Part shown: piece after piece, positions 7,913-18,419 of the stretch | How the letters are laid out: each line of letters begins with the position of its first letter | How positions within the stretch are numbered: the first letter of the stretch is position 1 | Origin: Nitratireductor basaltis | GTDB taxonomy: Bacteria; Pseudomonadota; Alphaproteobacteria; Rhizobiales; Rhizobiaceae | Reading direction: 5' to 3' | Assembly (NCBI RefSeq): GCF_000733725.1 | Contig: NZ_JMQM01000001.1 | Location: 558,001 to 622,000 of the forward strand | Length of the DNA: 64,000 nucleotides | The notes under the pieces: model-generated | The model's input: only the letters and a program-made list of their open reading frames with translations | Databases searched by the model: none | What the model was told of the DNA's origin: nothing | Translations under genes and position numbers: made by a program

Positions 7913-9235
7913 TCAGTCGCTGTCGGCTTCCATGCTCTCATTGCCGTCCTGAGAGGGCAGGCGGGTTGCCAGAACCTGATCGATGCGTCGGCCGTCCATA
8001 TCCACGATTTCGAAGCGCCAGCCTTCGGCTTCCACCTTCTGGCCCGTGCGCGGCAATTGCTGAAAATGGGTCAGCAGATAGCCCGCAAGGGTGGAATAGT
8101 TTCGCTTCACGGGCAGGGTGATGCGCAGATGGTCGGCAGCCTCATCGGCTGGAAGCGTGCCCGGCAGGAGCCATGAACCATCCTCGCGCTCCACGATCTG
8201 GCGGTCGCCTTCATCGAGATCGGCACGGAAGACGCCTGCGATGGCCTCCAGAATGTCGGTGGGGGTGATCACACCCTCGAATGTGCCGTACTCATCATGG
8301 ACCAGCGCCATGGGCACATCAGCATCACGCAGCAGTGCCAGCACATCGAGCGCGCCGGTATTGTCGTGCACCACGGGTGCACGCTTCACATAGTCCCCGA
8401 TCGTAACCTGCGGGTCGGACAGGCGTGCGGCCAGAACCTCGCGCACCCGCAGCACGCCCGTGGCATTGTCCAGCGAGGCGCTGGCGGCAGGAAGGAAGGA
8501 ATGGGTGGCATCGCGAAGCGAGCGTGCCTGATCGTCCTCATCGGCATCCGTGTTCAGCCATTCCACGTCATTGCGCGGGGTCATGATCGCGCGGGCATTG
8601 CGGTCGGCAAAGCGCATGACGCCTGAGATCATGCGGCGTTCGTCGGTGGCGATGGTGCCGGAATGTTCGGCTTCGGCGATCAGCGTGCGGATTTCCTCGT
8701 CGGTTACACGCTGGCTCTGTTCGCTGTCCTGGCCGAGCAGCATCATGACACCGCGCTGCGACACGTCCAGAAGCCAGACAAGCGGCATGGCGATCCTGGC
8801 AATGAAGGACATGATCGGCGCGACCTTGATCGCGATGCCTTCCGCATTCTTGAGTGCAAGCTGCTTTGGCACCAGTTCGCCGATGATGAGCGAGAAATAG
8901 GTGATGAGGGCCACCGTCAGTCCCACGCCGACCGGATTGGCAATGGATGGTTCGAAACCGAGCGAGGCCAGCCAGTTGGACAGGCGCACACCCAGCGTTG
9001 CGCCCGAAACCGCACCGGAGGATACGCCCACAAGCGTGATGCCGATCTGCACCGTGGACAGAAAACGACCCGGGTCGGCCGACAGTTTCAGCGCGCGGGC
9101 GGCACCCTTGTCGCCCTTGTCGCGGCGCGCCTTCAGGCGTGCGGGGCGTGCCGAGACAACGGCGAGCTCCGACATGGCCATGAAGCCATTGAAGAGGATG
9201 AGGACGAAAAGGATTGCGAGCTCAAGGAAGACCAT
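7913..9235 (-). CDS. CNNM/CBS/CorC-HlyC domain membrane protein
   Basis: Protein of 440 residues with the classic order: an N-terminal DUF21 (CNNM) transmembrane domain (about residues 1-180, starting ELAILFVLILFNGFMAMSEL), two CBS domains (about 210-330, with MTPRNDVEWL and ADVPMALVHDEYGTFEGV), and a C-terminal CorC_HlyC/transporter-associated domain (LPGTLPADE onward). The family, formerly called haemolysins (TlyC/YtfL), is linked to Mg2+/Co2+ efflux or ion homeostasis in the inner membrane. Length is usual. The gene stands alone on the minus strand. Confidence 0.92.
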   Translation of the reverse strand: MVFLELAILFVLILFNGFMAMSELAVVSARPARLKARRDKGDKGAARALKLSADPGRFLSTVQIGITLVGVSSGAVSGATLGVRLSNWLASLGFEPSIANPVGVGLTVALITYFSLIIGELVPKQLALKNAEGIAIKVAPIMSFIARIAMPLVWLLDVSQRGVMMLLGQDSEQSQRVTDEEIRTLIAEAEHSGTIATDERRMISGVMRFADRNARAIMTPRNDVEWLNTDADEDDQARSLRDATHSFLPAASASLDNATGVLRVREVLAARLSDPQVTIGDYVKRAPVVHDNTGALDVLALLRDADVPMALVHDEYGTFEGVITPTDILEAIAGVFRADLDEGDRQIVEREDGSWLLPGTLPADEAADHLRITLPVKRNYSTLAGYLLTHFQQLPRTGQKVEAEGWRFEIVDMDGRRIDQVLATRLPSQDGNESMEADSD

Positions 9236-9295
9236 GTGCGTTTATCTAGCACCCGCTCAAGGGGAAGGCGAGGGAGCAGGTGCAATTCGCTCAAC

Positions 9296-10084
9296 CTATT
9301 TGCATGCCACATAGCCATTGCGGCGCGGCTTCAGGTCGAAATGAAAGTGGTCGGCATGGTCGGCATTGTAGCCGGGGCCGAGCACGGTGCTGAAATAATC
9401 GCACCCTTCCGAGCGGACCTTGTTGAGGAGGCTTTTTTCGCGGAAGGCAAAGAAGCCCGGTTTCGCGACATCCAGATATTTGCCGTTGTTGAGTTCGATC
9501 GCCATCACATCCAGCGCGTTGCCGGTCGAGTGCTCGGAAGCGACGCTGGTGCCGGCGATGCGGCGGCAGGAATAGCTGGAGCCCTGCTTGATTTTCGAAA
9601 TGCCGGAGAGATAGCGCGTGCGTGCGGCTGGCGCGAGTTCGTTCTTGGTCCAGCGGGCAAAGGTCAGGGCCATCTGGCAGTTGAGCGTGGCTGAGGGACT
9701 CATCTCGATGCCGCCGGACAGGCTGGAGACTTCCACCGGATAGGCGATGCCACAGGATCCGCCATCATTGATTGGTGCCAGGTCGCGGTATTTCACGCCA
9801 AGGCGCTTGAGCTGGCGGCGGCAGGAGGCTTCCTCGGCGGGCATGGCCGAACTGTCCGAGCGCGGCAGGTTGAAACGGGGATAGGCCATCATCATCGGGT
9901 TGGACGGGACGAGATTGCGCAAACCTCTGCCGGAAGAGACGGACGCGGTCCTGGTCGTGCCGATATCGATGTCGGGACGCATGACGGCATCCACCGAGCA
10001 GGCAGTCAGGGCAGGCAGTGCGAAAAAGCCGACCACGCAGCCAAAGCGAATGAACATCTGGCGCGAGACCCGCCGCTTACGCAT
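9296..10084 (-). CDS. Extensin-like protein, probable lipoprotein
   Basis: Contains an Extensin-like_C domain (about 190 residues) with its hallmarks: paired cysteines, LNCQMALTFARW, SYSCRRIAG, the SEHSTGNALDV motif and the C-terminal LGPGYNADHADHFHFD. The His/Asp arrangement recalls metal-dependent DD-carboxypeptidase-like folds. The N-terminus carries a signal sequence with LTAC as a possible lipobox. I place the start at ATG 10084; a GTG at 10096 with GGGGA upstream and a GTG at 10138 are alternatives. A paralogue lies upstream on the same strand, 160 bases away. The function is probably in the periplasm or outer envelope but is not established. Confidence 0.85.
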   Translation of the reverse strand: MRKRRVSRQMFIRFGCVVGFFALPALTACSVDAVMRPDIDIGTTRTASVSSGRGLRNLVPSNPMMMAYPRFNLPRSDSSAMPAEEASCRRQLKRLGVKYRDLAPINDGGSCGIAYPVEVSSLSGGIEMSPSATLNCQMALTFARWTKNELAPAARTRYLSGISKIKQGSSYSCRRIAGTSVASEHSTGNALDVMAIELNNGKYLDVAKPGFFAFREKSLLNKVRSEGCDYFSTVLGPGYNADHADHFHFDLKPRRNGYVACK

Positions 10085-10243
10085 GTTGCCGAACACGATA
10101 AAATCCCCATCTGACCTGCCGTCAAAGATGCACGGCACCTTCTTCGCGGATGTCCCGGTCCGCCTGATGAAGATTGTTATAATGACGAAGAGTAAATGAA
10201 TGCTCTTCGCGTAATTTTACCTTTCAGGCGAAGATGTGGCAGA

Positions 10244-10936
10244 TCACTTGCACCAGGTGGAGCCGTTGGAACGCTCACGCATGTCGAAATGGAAGTGGTC
10301 GGCATGGTCGGCGTCGCTGCCCGGTCCGAGCACGGTCTTGAATATGCCGCACGCCTTCGACTGGATCGACTTCAGGAATTTGCGCTCCGCGCTTGCGCGA
10401 TAGCTTCTCACATCGATCCTGCGGCCATCGGACAGGGTGAAGCGGGAGATGTCCAGCGCGTTTCCATAGGCGTGCTCGGAGAGGCGCTTCTGTCCGTTGC
10501 GCCTGCGGCAGACATAGCCTGACGCGTTGCGAATGCGGGCAATCGGCGCGCCAAGATGCGCGAGTGCGGTCTTCTGGCCGGTGGTCTGCATCAGCAGGGC
10601 GGCTGCGCGCGCGGTCTGGCAGTTAATGATCGCTGCAGGCGCAACCGCAATATGAGGCGACAGTGCGGTTACCTTCAGGGGATGGGGCAGGGAACAAGCG
10701 CCGGGCGCCTTGACGGGTGCGGCAGGCGTGTAGGCCACCTTCAGGCGATCCAGATCGCGCCTGCAGGCGGCTTCATTGGCAGGAAGCGACAGGCTTGCCG
10801 GTGCGGGCCTGGGAGTTGCCGGGCGCGGATAAGGTACAGGTGCTTCCTGCGGCAGGGTAACGGAAGCGGCCGGAGCCGGCGAAACGGGTGCAATGGCCGC
10901 CATGGCAATAGACAGCAAAATGGGGCGCAGCATCAT
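10244..10936 (-). CDS. Extensin-like protein, second paralogue
   Basis: Protein of 230 residues with a signal peptide (MMLRPILLSIAMAAIAPV..., cleavage near AAS) and a Pro-rich linker before the Extensin-like_C domain. The domain repeats the motifs of its neighbour: EAACRRDLDRL, INCQTARAAALL, GYVCRRR, LSEHAYGNALDI and LGPGSDADHADHFHFD. ATG 10936 follows GGGAAG with good spacing; a TTG at 10954 in frame is less likely. It lacks the lipobox of the downstream paralogue, so it is probably freely periplasmic or exported. The pair looks like an old tandem duplication. Confidence 0.85.
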   Translation of the reverse strand: MMLRPILLSIAMAAIAPVSPAPAASVTLPQEAPVPYPRPATPRPAPASLSLPANEAACRRDLDRLKVAYTPAAPVKAPGACSLPHPLKVTALSPHIAVAPAAIINCQTARAAALLMQTTGQKTALAHLGAPIARIRNASGYVCRRRNGQKRLSEHAYGNALDISRFTLSDGRRIDVRSYRASAERKFLKSIQSKACGIFKTVLGPGSDADHADHFHFDMRERSNGSTWCK

Positions 10937-10993
10937 CAAATCTTCCCGGTTCAAATAACAGAACCTGGACCATGCACCCGGAATTGAGCCTTT

Positions 10994-11422
10994 TTATGCC
11001 CCGATCTGCTCGAGGGCGTCGTCCAGCCAGTCGCCCAGCATCGGCATGGAAAGGAGATAACCTGCCAGCCGCTTGTTGATGCGGCTTGCGGCAGCCGCGC
11101 GCGCATCTGCCAGTTCGCTCGCCTCGAAATCGGCGCGGCCGATCAGCGCCAGTGCGAGAAGATCGGTTGCCTCGTCCACATTGAGATCGGCGACAAGTTC
11201 CCTGAACTCGGCTTCGGTGAGGTCGTCTTCCTCTTCTTCGGCAAGTCCGCCATGCTGATGGGAGTCCTTGCCATCACCGGTGATTTCGATTTCGTGCTCG
11301 TGCCCGTCCTCATAGTCATCATTGACCGCGGCGCTGAGCATGCGCGCCTTTGCTGCCAAGAAGCGGACAGTGTCGGGATCGATTGACAGATCCCATTCCT
11401 TTGCGGGCCGGCTGCGTATCAC
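10994..11422 (-). CDS. DUF3775 family protein
   Basis: Protein of 142 residues starting at GTG 11422, which has a strong GAGGAGG site 7-8 bases upstream. Seen: an N-terminal LSIDPDTVRFLAAKAR segment, a His/Glu-rich acidic middle (about residues 38-70), and the LTEAEFRELVADLNVDEATDLLALALIGR core typical of DUF3775, followed by a helical C-terminus. The family is uncharacterised. It lies between the second extensin-like gene and the EamA transporter on the same strand; the gaps of about 60 bases allow an operon but do not prove one. Confidence 0.75.
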   Translation of the reverse strand: MIRSRPAKEWDLSIDPDTVRFLAAKARMLSAAVNDDYEDGHEHEIEITGDGKDSHQHGGLAEEEEDDLTEAEFRELVADLNVDEATDLLALALIGRADFEASELADARAAAASRINKRLAGYLLSMPMLGDWLDDALEQIGA

Positions 11423-11487
11423 CTCAAACCCTCCTCACGGGTTGCGATCATAGCGCAAATGGAAGGCTTTGGCTGCAGCGTCGCGAT

Positions 11488-12384
11488 TTACTCCGCCGGT
11501 GCAGGGCGGCGGCCTCTCAGGAGAGGCGGGACGATCTCGACGATGAGTATGGCCGCGAAGATGAGGGCACAGCCAACGAGGCCGGCGGCAGGGATGCGCT
11601 CGGCGAGGAATATCGCGGCGAATGCGGCTGCGAAGACGGCTTCGGTCGAAAGGAAGATCGCGGCCTGCGGTCCGGTCGTGTAGCGCTGGCCGACGACCTG
11701 GAGCGTGAAGGCGATACCCCCGGAAAAGATGCCTGCATAAAGGATCTCGGGAGCTGCAGCGAGGATGGCGTTCCACTCGATGGGTTCGATGAACAGCGCG
11801 ACTGCGAGTGCAATGACGGCGGTGACTGCGAATTGTGACACGGCAAGGGTAACCGGACGGCCCGTATGGCTTGCCGAGCGCGCAATGAGAAGCACCTGGC
11901 AGGCCCAGAATGCCGCGCACAGGATGGTCAGCCAGTCACCGATGGCAAGCGATATCGCGCCGCCGCCCGAAAGCAGCCAGATGCCGACGAGTGCCAGCAT
12001 GGCCGACGGCCAGACCACGGGGTGGGGAAACTGCCGGAACAGGATGACGCCGAAAAAGGGCACCATCACCACGTAAAGGCCGGTGAGAAAGCCGGAATTG
12101 GTGACGCTCGTGGTCAGCAGGCCCACCTGCTGGGACGCCATCCCGCCAAAGAGCAGGACGCCGATCAGAGCGAAGTTGCGCCAGTCGGCGGATACGAGCT
12201 TGTGTTCCGCCTGTCTGCCTTCGCGCAGCGCAAAGGGCAGCATGGACAGGGTGGCGATCGCAAAACGCAGGCCAATGAAAAGGAATGGTCCGATGGCCTC
12301 CATGGCCGTCGACTGGGCGACAAAGCCCATGCCCCACATCGCGCCGGATGTCAGCAGCAGCATGTTTGCCTGGAAGCGGGTCAT
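11488..12384 (-). CDS. EamA/DMT family transporter
   Basis: Inner-membrane protein of 298 residues with about ten hydrophobic segments arranged as two five-helix EamA repeats. Seen: the N-terminal [16 protein letters not shown] and the second-repeat [14 protein letters not shown], plus the conserved [17 protein letters not shown] stretch. Members export amino acids, nucleosides or other small metabolites; substrate is unknown here. The short basic C-terminal tail is usual. Transcribed divergently from greA across a 347-base gap. Confidence 0.88.
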   Translation of the reverse strand: MTRFQANMLLLTSGAMWGMGFVAQSTAMEAIGPFLFIGLRFAIATLSMLPFALREGRQAEHKLVSADWRNFALIGVLLFGGMASQQVGLLTTSVTNSGFLTGLYVVMVPFFGVILFRQFPHPVVWPSAMLALVGIWLLSGGGAISLAIGDWLTILCAAFWACQVLLIARSASHTGRPVTLAVSQFAVTAVIALAVALFIEPIEWNAILAAAPEILYAGIFSGGIAFTLQVVGQRYTTGPQAAIFLSTEAVFAAAFAAIFLAERIPAAGLVGCALIFAAILIVEIVPPLLRGRRPAPAE

Positions 12385-12731
12385 GGATGTTCACCTGTCA
12401 TTGCATTCGGGCTTTGCAATGGCGAAGGCAAAGCGACATGGCAAGGGCTGAATCTGCGCCAGCGCATGCGGGTTCTTGGGCCAGGACCAGTGCCGTTGGA
12501 CCAGCGCAGTCGCAAGCGGTATTCCCGCCCGCTTCCGATGACTCTCCCGGCTTGCCAAAAAATTTAGTGAAAATTCCTTTTGCCTTGCTTATATTCGTCC
12601 GGTTCGTGACTGGCGGTTCCGCAAGCAATTGGGCTTTCGGACCGTTTTCTTTTTGTCTTGCTGAAGGCGGAAGGTGCTTTGTCCGAGGGGGCGAAGACCG
12701 CCGTACTTACGGCATGGAAAGGTGGTGTAGG
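12385..12731. other. Intergenic region upstream of greA
   Basis: A 347-base region between the divergent EamA gene and greA. It holds an AT-rich pocket at about 12548-12600 in an otherwise GC-rich stretch, suitable for a promoter, and a small perfect hairpin (GCCGTA/TACGGC) just before the greA start. I see no supported gene or RNA here. Confidence 0.4.
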
Positions 12732-13205
12732 ATGAACAAGGTCCCGATGACTTTGTCCGGTTTCGATGCGCTCAAGGAAGAGCTGCGCTGGCGCCAGCAG
12801 GAAGAGCGCCCGCGCATCATCGAAGCGATTGCCGAGGCGCGCGCCCATGGCGACCTTTCGGAAAATGCCGAATATCATGCAGCCAAGGAAGCGCAGAGCC
12901 TGAACGAAGGCCGCGTGAGCGAGCTTGAGGATTACCTTGCGCGCGCGGAAGTCATCGACGTCAAGAAGCTTTCCGGCGACACGGTGAAGTTCGGCGCGAC
13001 GGTTGTCCTGGTGGACGAGGATACCGAGGAAGAGAAGACCTATCAGATCGTTGGCGATCAGGAAGCCGATGTGAAGTCAGGCAAGATCTCCATCTCGTCT
13101 CCCATCGCACGCGCGCTGATCAGCAAGTCTGTAGGCGATTCAGTCGAGGTGAATGCACCCGGCGGCGCGCGCGGCTACGAGATCGTCGAAATCCGCTTCG
13201 GCTGA
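12732..13205 (+). CDS. greA: Transcription elongation factor GreA
   Basis: Protein of 157 residues, normal for GreA. It enters the secondary channel of RNA polymerase and stimulates cleavage of backtracked transcripts. Seen: an N-terminal antiparallel coiled coil carrying the acidic tip residues in [14 protein letters not shown] (about residues 40-53), and the FKBP-like C-terminal domain ending in [21 protein letters not shown] 12732 has GTAGG immediately upstream. It is followed after 17 bases by the LPS-core mannosyltransferase gene, the same order as around rhizobial greA-lpsB. Confidence 0.97.
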   Translation: MNKVPMTLSGFDALKEELRWRQQEERPRIIEAIAEARAHGDLSENAEYHAAKEAQSLNEGRVSELEDYLARAEVIDVKKLSGDTVKFGATVVLVDEDTEEEKTYQIVGDQEADVKSGKISISSPIARALISKSVGDSVEVNAPGGARGYEIVEIRFG

Positions 13206-13222
13206 TTGGCGGGGTTGCGGCC

Positions 13223-14305
13223 ATGCCCGATTTGCCGGATGGCAGGGCCGCGGCAGCGCGCGTGGACATGCGCGATGTCGTTGTGGTCGCTCCCAACTTC
13301 AAGAAGCGCCTTTCAGGCGTAACCAGCACCATCATTCAGCTTGTGCCGTTCCAGGCGCGCGATCTTGGTATCGCCGCGCTGGGACCGGGCCTGCCCGATG
13401 ACCTGCCCAAGATGCGCTGGTGGCAGGTGCCGGCCCTGCTGCGTCGTCCGCGTGGCAAGCGATTTCGCATCTGGCATGCGCGGCGCAATACGGAAATGAT
13501 TGGCGGGCTGGTGTTGCGCCATCTGTTCCGCGCACCGATGCGCCTCGTGTTCACTTCGGCCGCACAGCGCGATCACAAGCCGTTCACGCGGTGGCTGATC
13601 CGCCGTATGGATTCGGTCGTGGCAACAAGCAGTCGTTCCGGCGCTTTCCTGAAGGTGCCGCACAGGGTGGTGCGCCACGGGGTCGATCTCGACCGTTTTC
13701 ATCCCCCGCGCGGGGCCGATGATGAATGGACTTCTTCCGGTCTGCCAGGAACCTATGGCATCGGCTGCTTCGGACGCATCCGGCACCAGAAGGGCACTGA
13801 TCTCTTCATCGATGCCATGATCGAGCTGTTGCCGCGCCATCCGGAATGGTGTGCGGTCGTGCTGGGGCGAGTGACGGCCGACAATCGCGCTTTTGCAGAT
13901 GAATTGAAGGAACGGGTGAAACGTGCCGGGCTTGAGCAGCGTATCGTGTTTCTCGGGGAGGTTCCCGACGCACGACCCTGGTATCGGCGTATCACGCTTT
14001 GCGTGGCGCCATCACGCAATGAAGGTTTCGGCCTGACGCCCCTTGAGGCGATGGCATCGCAAACCGCGGTCGTTGCAAGCGATGCGGGTGCCTATGCGGA
14101 ACTGGTTGGCGAAGGGAAGACCGGCAGCATCACGCCGGCTGGCGATGGAGAAGCGCTGACGCGCGCAATTGAAGCTTACCTCGCCGATCCCGCCAAGGCT
14201 GAAGCGCACGGACAAGCGGGGCTGGAGCATGTGCGCGCGCATTTCGCCCTGGAGCGGGAGGCGCAAGGGCTGCGAGAGGTTTACGAGGAGCTTTGGCAGG
14301 GATGA
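13223..14305 (+). CDS. lpcC: LPS core mannosyltransferase (LpcC/LpsB-like, GT4)
   Basis: GT-B glycosyltransferase of 360 residues. Seen: [11 protein letters not shown] near the N-terminus, the [15 protein letters not shown] and [17 protein letters not shown] segments characteristic of LpcC/Lps[11 protein letters not shown], and the donor-site [13 protein letters not shown] motif (ExxxxxxE retaining type) near residue 270. In rhizobia this enzyme adds the first mannose to the inner LPS core on the cytoplasmic face. The position right after greA and before further glycosyltransferases, lrp and trxB matches the Sinorhizobium lpsB region. The symbol is given on family and synteny. Confidence 0.87.
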   Translation: MPDLPDGRAAAARVDMRDVVVVAPNFKKRLSGVTSTIIQLVPFQARDLGIAALGPGLPDDLPKMRWWQVPALLRRPRGKRFRIWHARRNTEMIGGLVLRHLFRAPMRLVFTSAAQRDHKPFTRWLIRRMDSVVATSSRSGAFLKVPHRVVRHGVDLDRFHPPRGADDEWTSSGLPGTYGIGCFGRIRHQKGTDLFIDAMIELLPRHPEWCAVVLGRVTADNRAFADELKERVKRAGLEQRIVFLGEVPDARPWYRRITLCVAPSRNEGFGLTPLEAMASQTAVVASDAGAYAELVGEGKTGSITPAGDGEALTRAIEAYLADPAKAEAHGQAGLEHVRAHFALEREAQGLREVYEELWQG

Positions 14306-15246
14306 CCCGCACCGCCATCATCGTTGCGCGCGACAATGCCTATGGCCTGACACAGGACACGACGCTGCTCGCCGCGGCGCTTGAAGCGGCAGGTCTGAGC
14401 GTGGTGGCAAAGCGCCCGCGTGACCGGCGGCTGATTGATCGTGTATTGCGTCGAAAGCAGGCGGATCTGGTATTTCACATGGAGCGGGTCTTTCCCGCAT
14501 GGGCAGGTGCCGGGTCGTACAACATTCTGGTGCCGAACCAGGAGCGCTTTCCACGTCGTCACGTAAAGCGGCTTGGGCGGATAGATCTCGTCTGGGCAAA
14601 AACCGAGCATGCGCGGGAGGTGTTTTCCGGTCTGGGAGCGAAGGCGGAATATTGCGGCTTTGCTTCACCCGATCGCCATCTTCCACGGTGCGAAAAGAAC
14701 TGGCGGCGCTTTTTCCACCTGGCAGGCGGCAGCACCTTGAAGGGCAGCGAGGACGTGCTTGCGCTCTGGGAACGGCATCCGGAATGGCCCGAACTGGTTC
14801 TCGTCCAGAAGGCGGACAATGCGCCCCGGCATGTGCCTGCAAATGTAACGCTTCATTCGGGATATCTCACCGATGAAGAGCTGCGCATATTGCAGAATGA
14901 ATGCGGCATCCATCTATGCCCGTCACGGTCGGAAGGGTGGGGGCATTACATATTCGAGGCGATGAGCTGCGCGTCAGTGCCGATCGTCACCAATGCCCCG
15001 CCGATGAACGAGCACGCATCCGGGAAGAACGCCATGCTGGTGGAGACGGAGCGCAGCGAGCCGCGTCACCTGGGCGTCAATTTTTTCGTCAGCCGGAGCG
15101 CGCTGGAAGCGAGTATCGAAGCGGCGCTCCTGGCAGATGAGGAAGTCCTTGCAGCCAAAGGTCAGGAAGCGCGCCGGACATTTCTCCAGCTTGGCCAGAG
15201 CTTCCATGCGCGCGTTGCCGATCTGCTCGCTGGTGAGACACCATAA
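14302..15246 (+). CDS. Glycosyltransferase (GT4-like), probable LPS core
   Basis: Protein of 314 residues whose ATG overlaps the stop of the preceding transferase (ATGA), indicating translational coupling. The C-terminal half has the usual GT-B donor site: [19 protein letters not shown], followed by [12 protein letters not shown]. The N-terminal half is short, so the protein is smaller than typical GT4 enzymes; it also shows [14 protein letters not shown]. Position suggests a role equivalent to one of the rhizobial lpsC/D/E core transferases, but I cannot assign which sugar it moves. Confidence 0.82.
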   Translation: MTRTAIIVARDNAYGLTQDTTLLAAALEAAGLSVVAKRPRDRRLIDRVLRRKQADLVFHMERVFPAWAGAGSYNILVPNQERFPRRHVKRLGRIDLVWAKTEHAREVFSGLGAKAEYCGFASPDRHLPRCEKNWRRFFHLAGGSTLKGSEDVLALWERHPEWPELVLVQKADNAPRHVPANVTLHSGYLTDEELRILQNECGIHLCPSRSEGWGHYIFEAMSCASVPIVTNAPPMNEHASGKNAMLVETERSEPRHLGVNFFVSRSALEASIEAALLADEEVLAAKGQEARRTFLQLGQSFHARVADLLAGETP

Positions 15247-15323
15247 CGCATCACTGAAGCCGCAATCAGTCCCGAATCGTCCCATAGCGCTTGCGTTGCG
15301 GGGGCGACGGAAGAGAGGGACTG

Positions 15324-16751
15324 ATGCCGTTGCTTGTCGACGCCACGGGCGTCTTGAACTGGGGCGCGCAGCCGCCAACGGGAATTCAACGCGTGGAGTT
15401 TGCACTCTGCAAGGCTGCTCTTGAGGACAAACGCGCAAACCTCGTGGCCTTCGATCGGGGCAGCGGTTATTTCGCTCCGCTCACGGATCGCGAACGCGAC
15501 TATCTGCGCTACATTGTCGATGGATGCTGGGAAGAGTATGGCGATTTGCGGCAGGCGCAGTGGCGCTTTGCGGATCTGCAGCTCAAATATTTCTCCAATG
15601 AGGGTGCAAGACGGCTGGCAGCTTCGCTGACGGGCAAGCGCAGCGGTGCTTGCTATTCGCTCTTCAAAACAGTCATTCGGTTTGCACAGTGGATTGCTCT
15701 TGCTGCGCGGCGAGTGGGGGCAGGTTTTGCCGTGCTGGTGCGAAAGCCTAGTGCCCATGACATAAGTCGCCTCGTTCTGCTGTGCCATCACACCAACCGC
15801 AAACGGGGGCTGGACAAAGCGTTGCGGGCCTGTGATCTGAAGCCGGTCTTCCTCATACATGATGTCATTCCCGTCACTGATCCGGAACTTGCAGCGCCGC
15901 ATGTGGTGCGCAGCATGCGGGGCCTGTTCGAGCGCGTGATGCTGCGGGAAGAGCGCATTATCGCCATCTCCCACGCCACGCGTGATGCCTTGCTGCAGTG
16001 GAATGACGCGGCGTTGAGAACCCCATATCGCAGGGAAGTGCCTGTCGCCCGGCTAGGAGCGGCGTTGCTCGATATCGATGGTGCCGACGCGCCAGTCGTC
16101 GCGCTTGAGGACCGGCCTTTTGCGCTCTACTGCTCGACATTCGAGAAGCGGAAGAACCACCCGTTTCTCCTCGAGGTCTGGCAGAGGCTCATTGAAACAC
16201 ATGGCGACAGTGTTCCGCACCTGGCGCTGGTGGGACGGCCATCCAACACATTTGCCCAGGTGCAGCGAATGCTGGTCGCAGCCCCGGCATTGGCGGCCAA
16301 GGTTCATCTGCTGACCGATCTGGGTGATCCTGAATTGCGCTGGGCTTACCGCAATGCTCGGTTCGGTCTCTTTCCATCAAGTGCCGAAGGCTGGGGGCTG
16401 GGCGTGGCGGAATGTCTGGCAAACGGATTGCCGGTTCTTCATTCCAATGTTCCGGCCCTGAATGAGGCGGCGCAGGACCTCATGCCAGCGCTCGATGTGT
16501 GTTCCCACGATGACTGGGTGCGGGCGATCGGCGGGATACTTTGCGAGGACAAACTTGACGAGTTACGGAGCAGGGCGGGGCAGTACAGGCGCGGTGGCTC
16601 CAACGCGTTCGCGAATGAGGTCTTTGCGCATATGGAGGCAATCGCCGCAGGCGAAGACGCTGCCTCACGGGCCGTCGATATTCACCAGCCCCTCATCCTT
16701 GACCTGGCGAATGGTCAAGGCAGTGCGAACCGTGTCGACATTGGGGGCTGA
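15324..16751 (+). CDS. Glycosyltransferase (GT4), probable LPS or O-antigen
   Basis: Protein of 475 residues. The start at ATG 15324 has GAGGGA five bases upstream; an earlier in-frame codon at 15291 lacks one. Seen: LLVDATGVLNWG...PTGIQRVEF at the N-terminus, HDVIPVTDPEL, the CSTFEKRKNHPFLLEVW loop, and the donor-site motif SSAEGWGLGVAECLANG near residue 355. This combination is typical of mannosyl- or rhamnosyltransferases of O-antigen assembly. The last 28 codons overlap the 3' end of the convergent lrp gene by 87 bases, so the C-terminal tail is read antisense to lrp and is probably not part of the fold. Confidence 0.83.
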   Translation: MPLLVDATGVLNWGAQPPTGIQRVEFALCKAALEDKRANLVAFDRGSGYFAPLTDRERDYLRYIVDGCWEEYGDLRQAQWRFADLQLKYFSNEGARRLAASLTGKRSGACYSLFKTVIRFAQWIALAARRVGAGFAVLVRKPSAHDISRLVLLCHHTNRKRGLDKALRACDLKPVFLIHDVIPVTDPELAAPHVVRSMRGLFERVMLREERIIAISHATRDALLQWNDAALRTPYRREVPVARLGAALLDIDGADAPVVALEDRPFALYCSTFEKRKNHPFLLEVWQRLIETHGDSVPHLALVGRPSNTFAQVQRMLVAAPALAAKVHLLTDLGDPELRWAYRNARFGLFPSSAEGWGLGVAECLANGLPVLHSNVPALNEAAQDLMPALDVCSHDDWVRAIGGILCEDKLDELRSRAGQYRRGGSNAFANEVFAHMEAIAAGEDAASRAVDIHQPLILDLANGQGSANRVDIGG

Positions 16752-17144
16752 CGTCAGCTCCTCAATGACGAATGTCTGAAAGGTGGAGAGGTCCGGTGCC
16801 ACGCAGTGGAGCATGAAGTCGGAATCGCCCGACACCATCCATGCACGTCGCACGATCGGCCAGTGACGCGAGCGATCGGCAAAGGCCTTCAGTTCCGTTT
16901 CCGACTGGTGATGGAGCCCGATAAGGCAAAAAGCCACGACATCGAAGCCGAGGGCAGGGCTGTTCAAAAGCGCGCGATAGCCCCTGATGATGCCCGACTC
17001 TTCGAGACGCTTCACGCGCCGCAGGCAGGGCGGAGCGGAGATGCCGACCCTGCGGGAGAGTTCGACGTTGGTGATGCGTCCGTCCTTTTGAAGTTCGCGC
17101 AGAATCTTCCAGTCGATTGCATCAAGTTCCGCTCTAACCGGCAT
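16665..17144 (-). CDS. lrp: Lrp/AsnC family transcriptional regulator
   Basis: Protein of 159 residues with an N-terminal winged helix-turn-helix (LDAIDWKILRELQKDGRITNVELSRRVG, about residues 7-35) and a C-terminal RAM/Lrp ligand-binding domain (residues 70-145, with MVSGDSDFMLHC). Members form octamers or dimers and sense amino acids. Its place between the glycosyltransferases and trxB matches the rhizobial lpsCDE-lrp-trxB-lsrB region. The 3' end overlaps the convergent glycosyltransferase by 87 bases. The 5' side faces trxB across 255 bases. Confidence 0.92.
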   Translation of the reverse strand: MPVRAELDAIDWKILRELQKDGRITNVELSRRVGISAPPCLRRVKRLEESGIIRGYRALLNSPALGFDVVAFCLIGLHHQSETELKAFADRSRHWPIVRRAWMVSGDSDFMLHCVAPDLSTFQTFVIEELTSAPNVDTVRTALTIRQVKDEGLVNIDGP

Positions 17145-17348
17145 TCCACAGCTCCCAAAGGATCGTTGCGCACGAATCTGTCGCGTTTGTGAAATAAAAC
17201 TACTTCATTTGGGGGTTGAGGCCAAGCTTGTTGCGCGCCAAAGCGGTGGGCTGGGCGATCCGGTTAGAGGCAGTGCAGCTGTTCCACAAAGGCTGAAACT
17301 GTTGGAAAACGGTTCTTCGCCTTGCATCCGGGGGTGTGGAATAATTAG

Positions 17349-18374
<1,026 letters not shown>

Positions 18375-18419
18375 ACCATAAGGCTGAGCGCCACGGCCAT
18401 ATAAGAGGGGAACAAGGCC

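Noticed and set aside
8663-9694. 343-codon plus-strand frame
   Set aside because: Spans the antisense of the CNNM/CBS gene and the first extensin-like gene; a shadow.
10186-10209. CGAAGAG/CTCTTCG hairpin between extensin-like genes
   Set aside because: Seven-base stem without a clear T run; could be a weak terminator but evidence is too slight.
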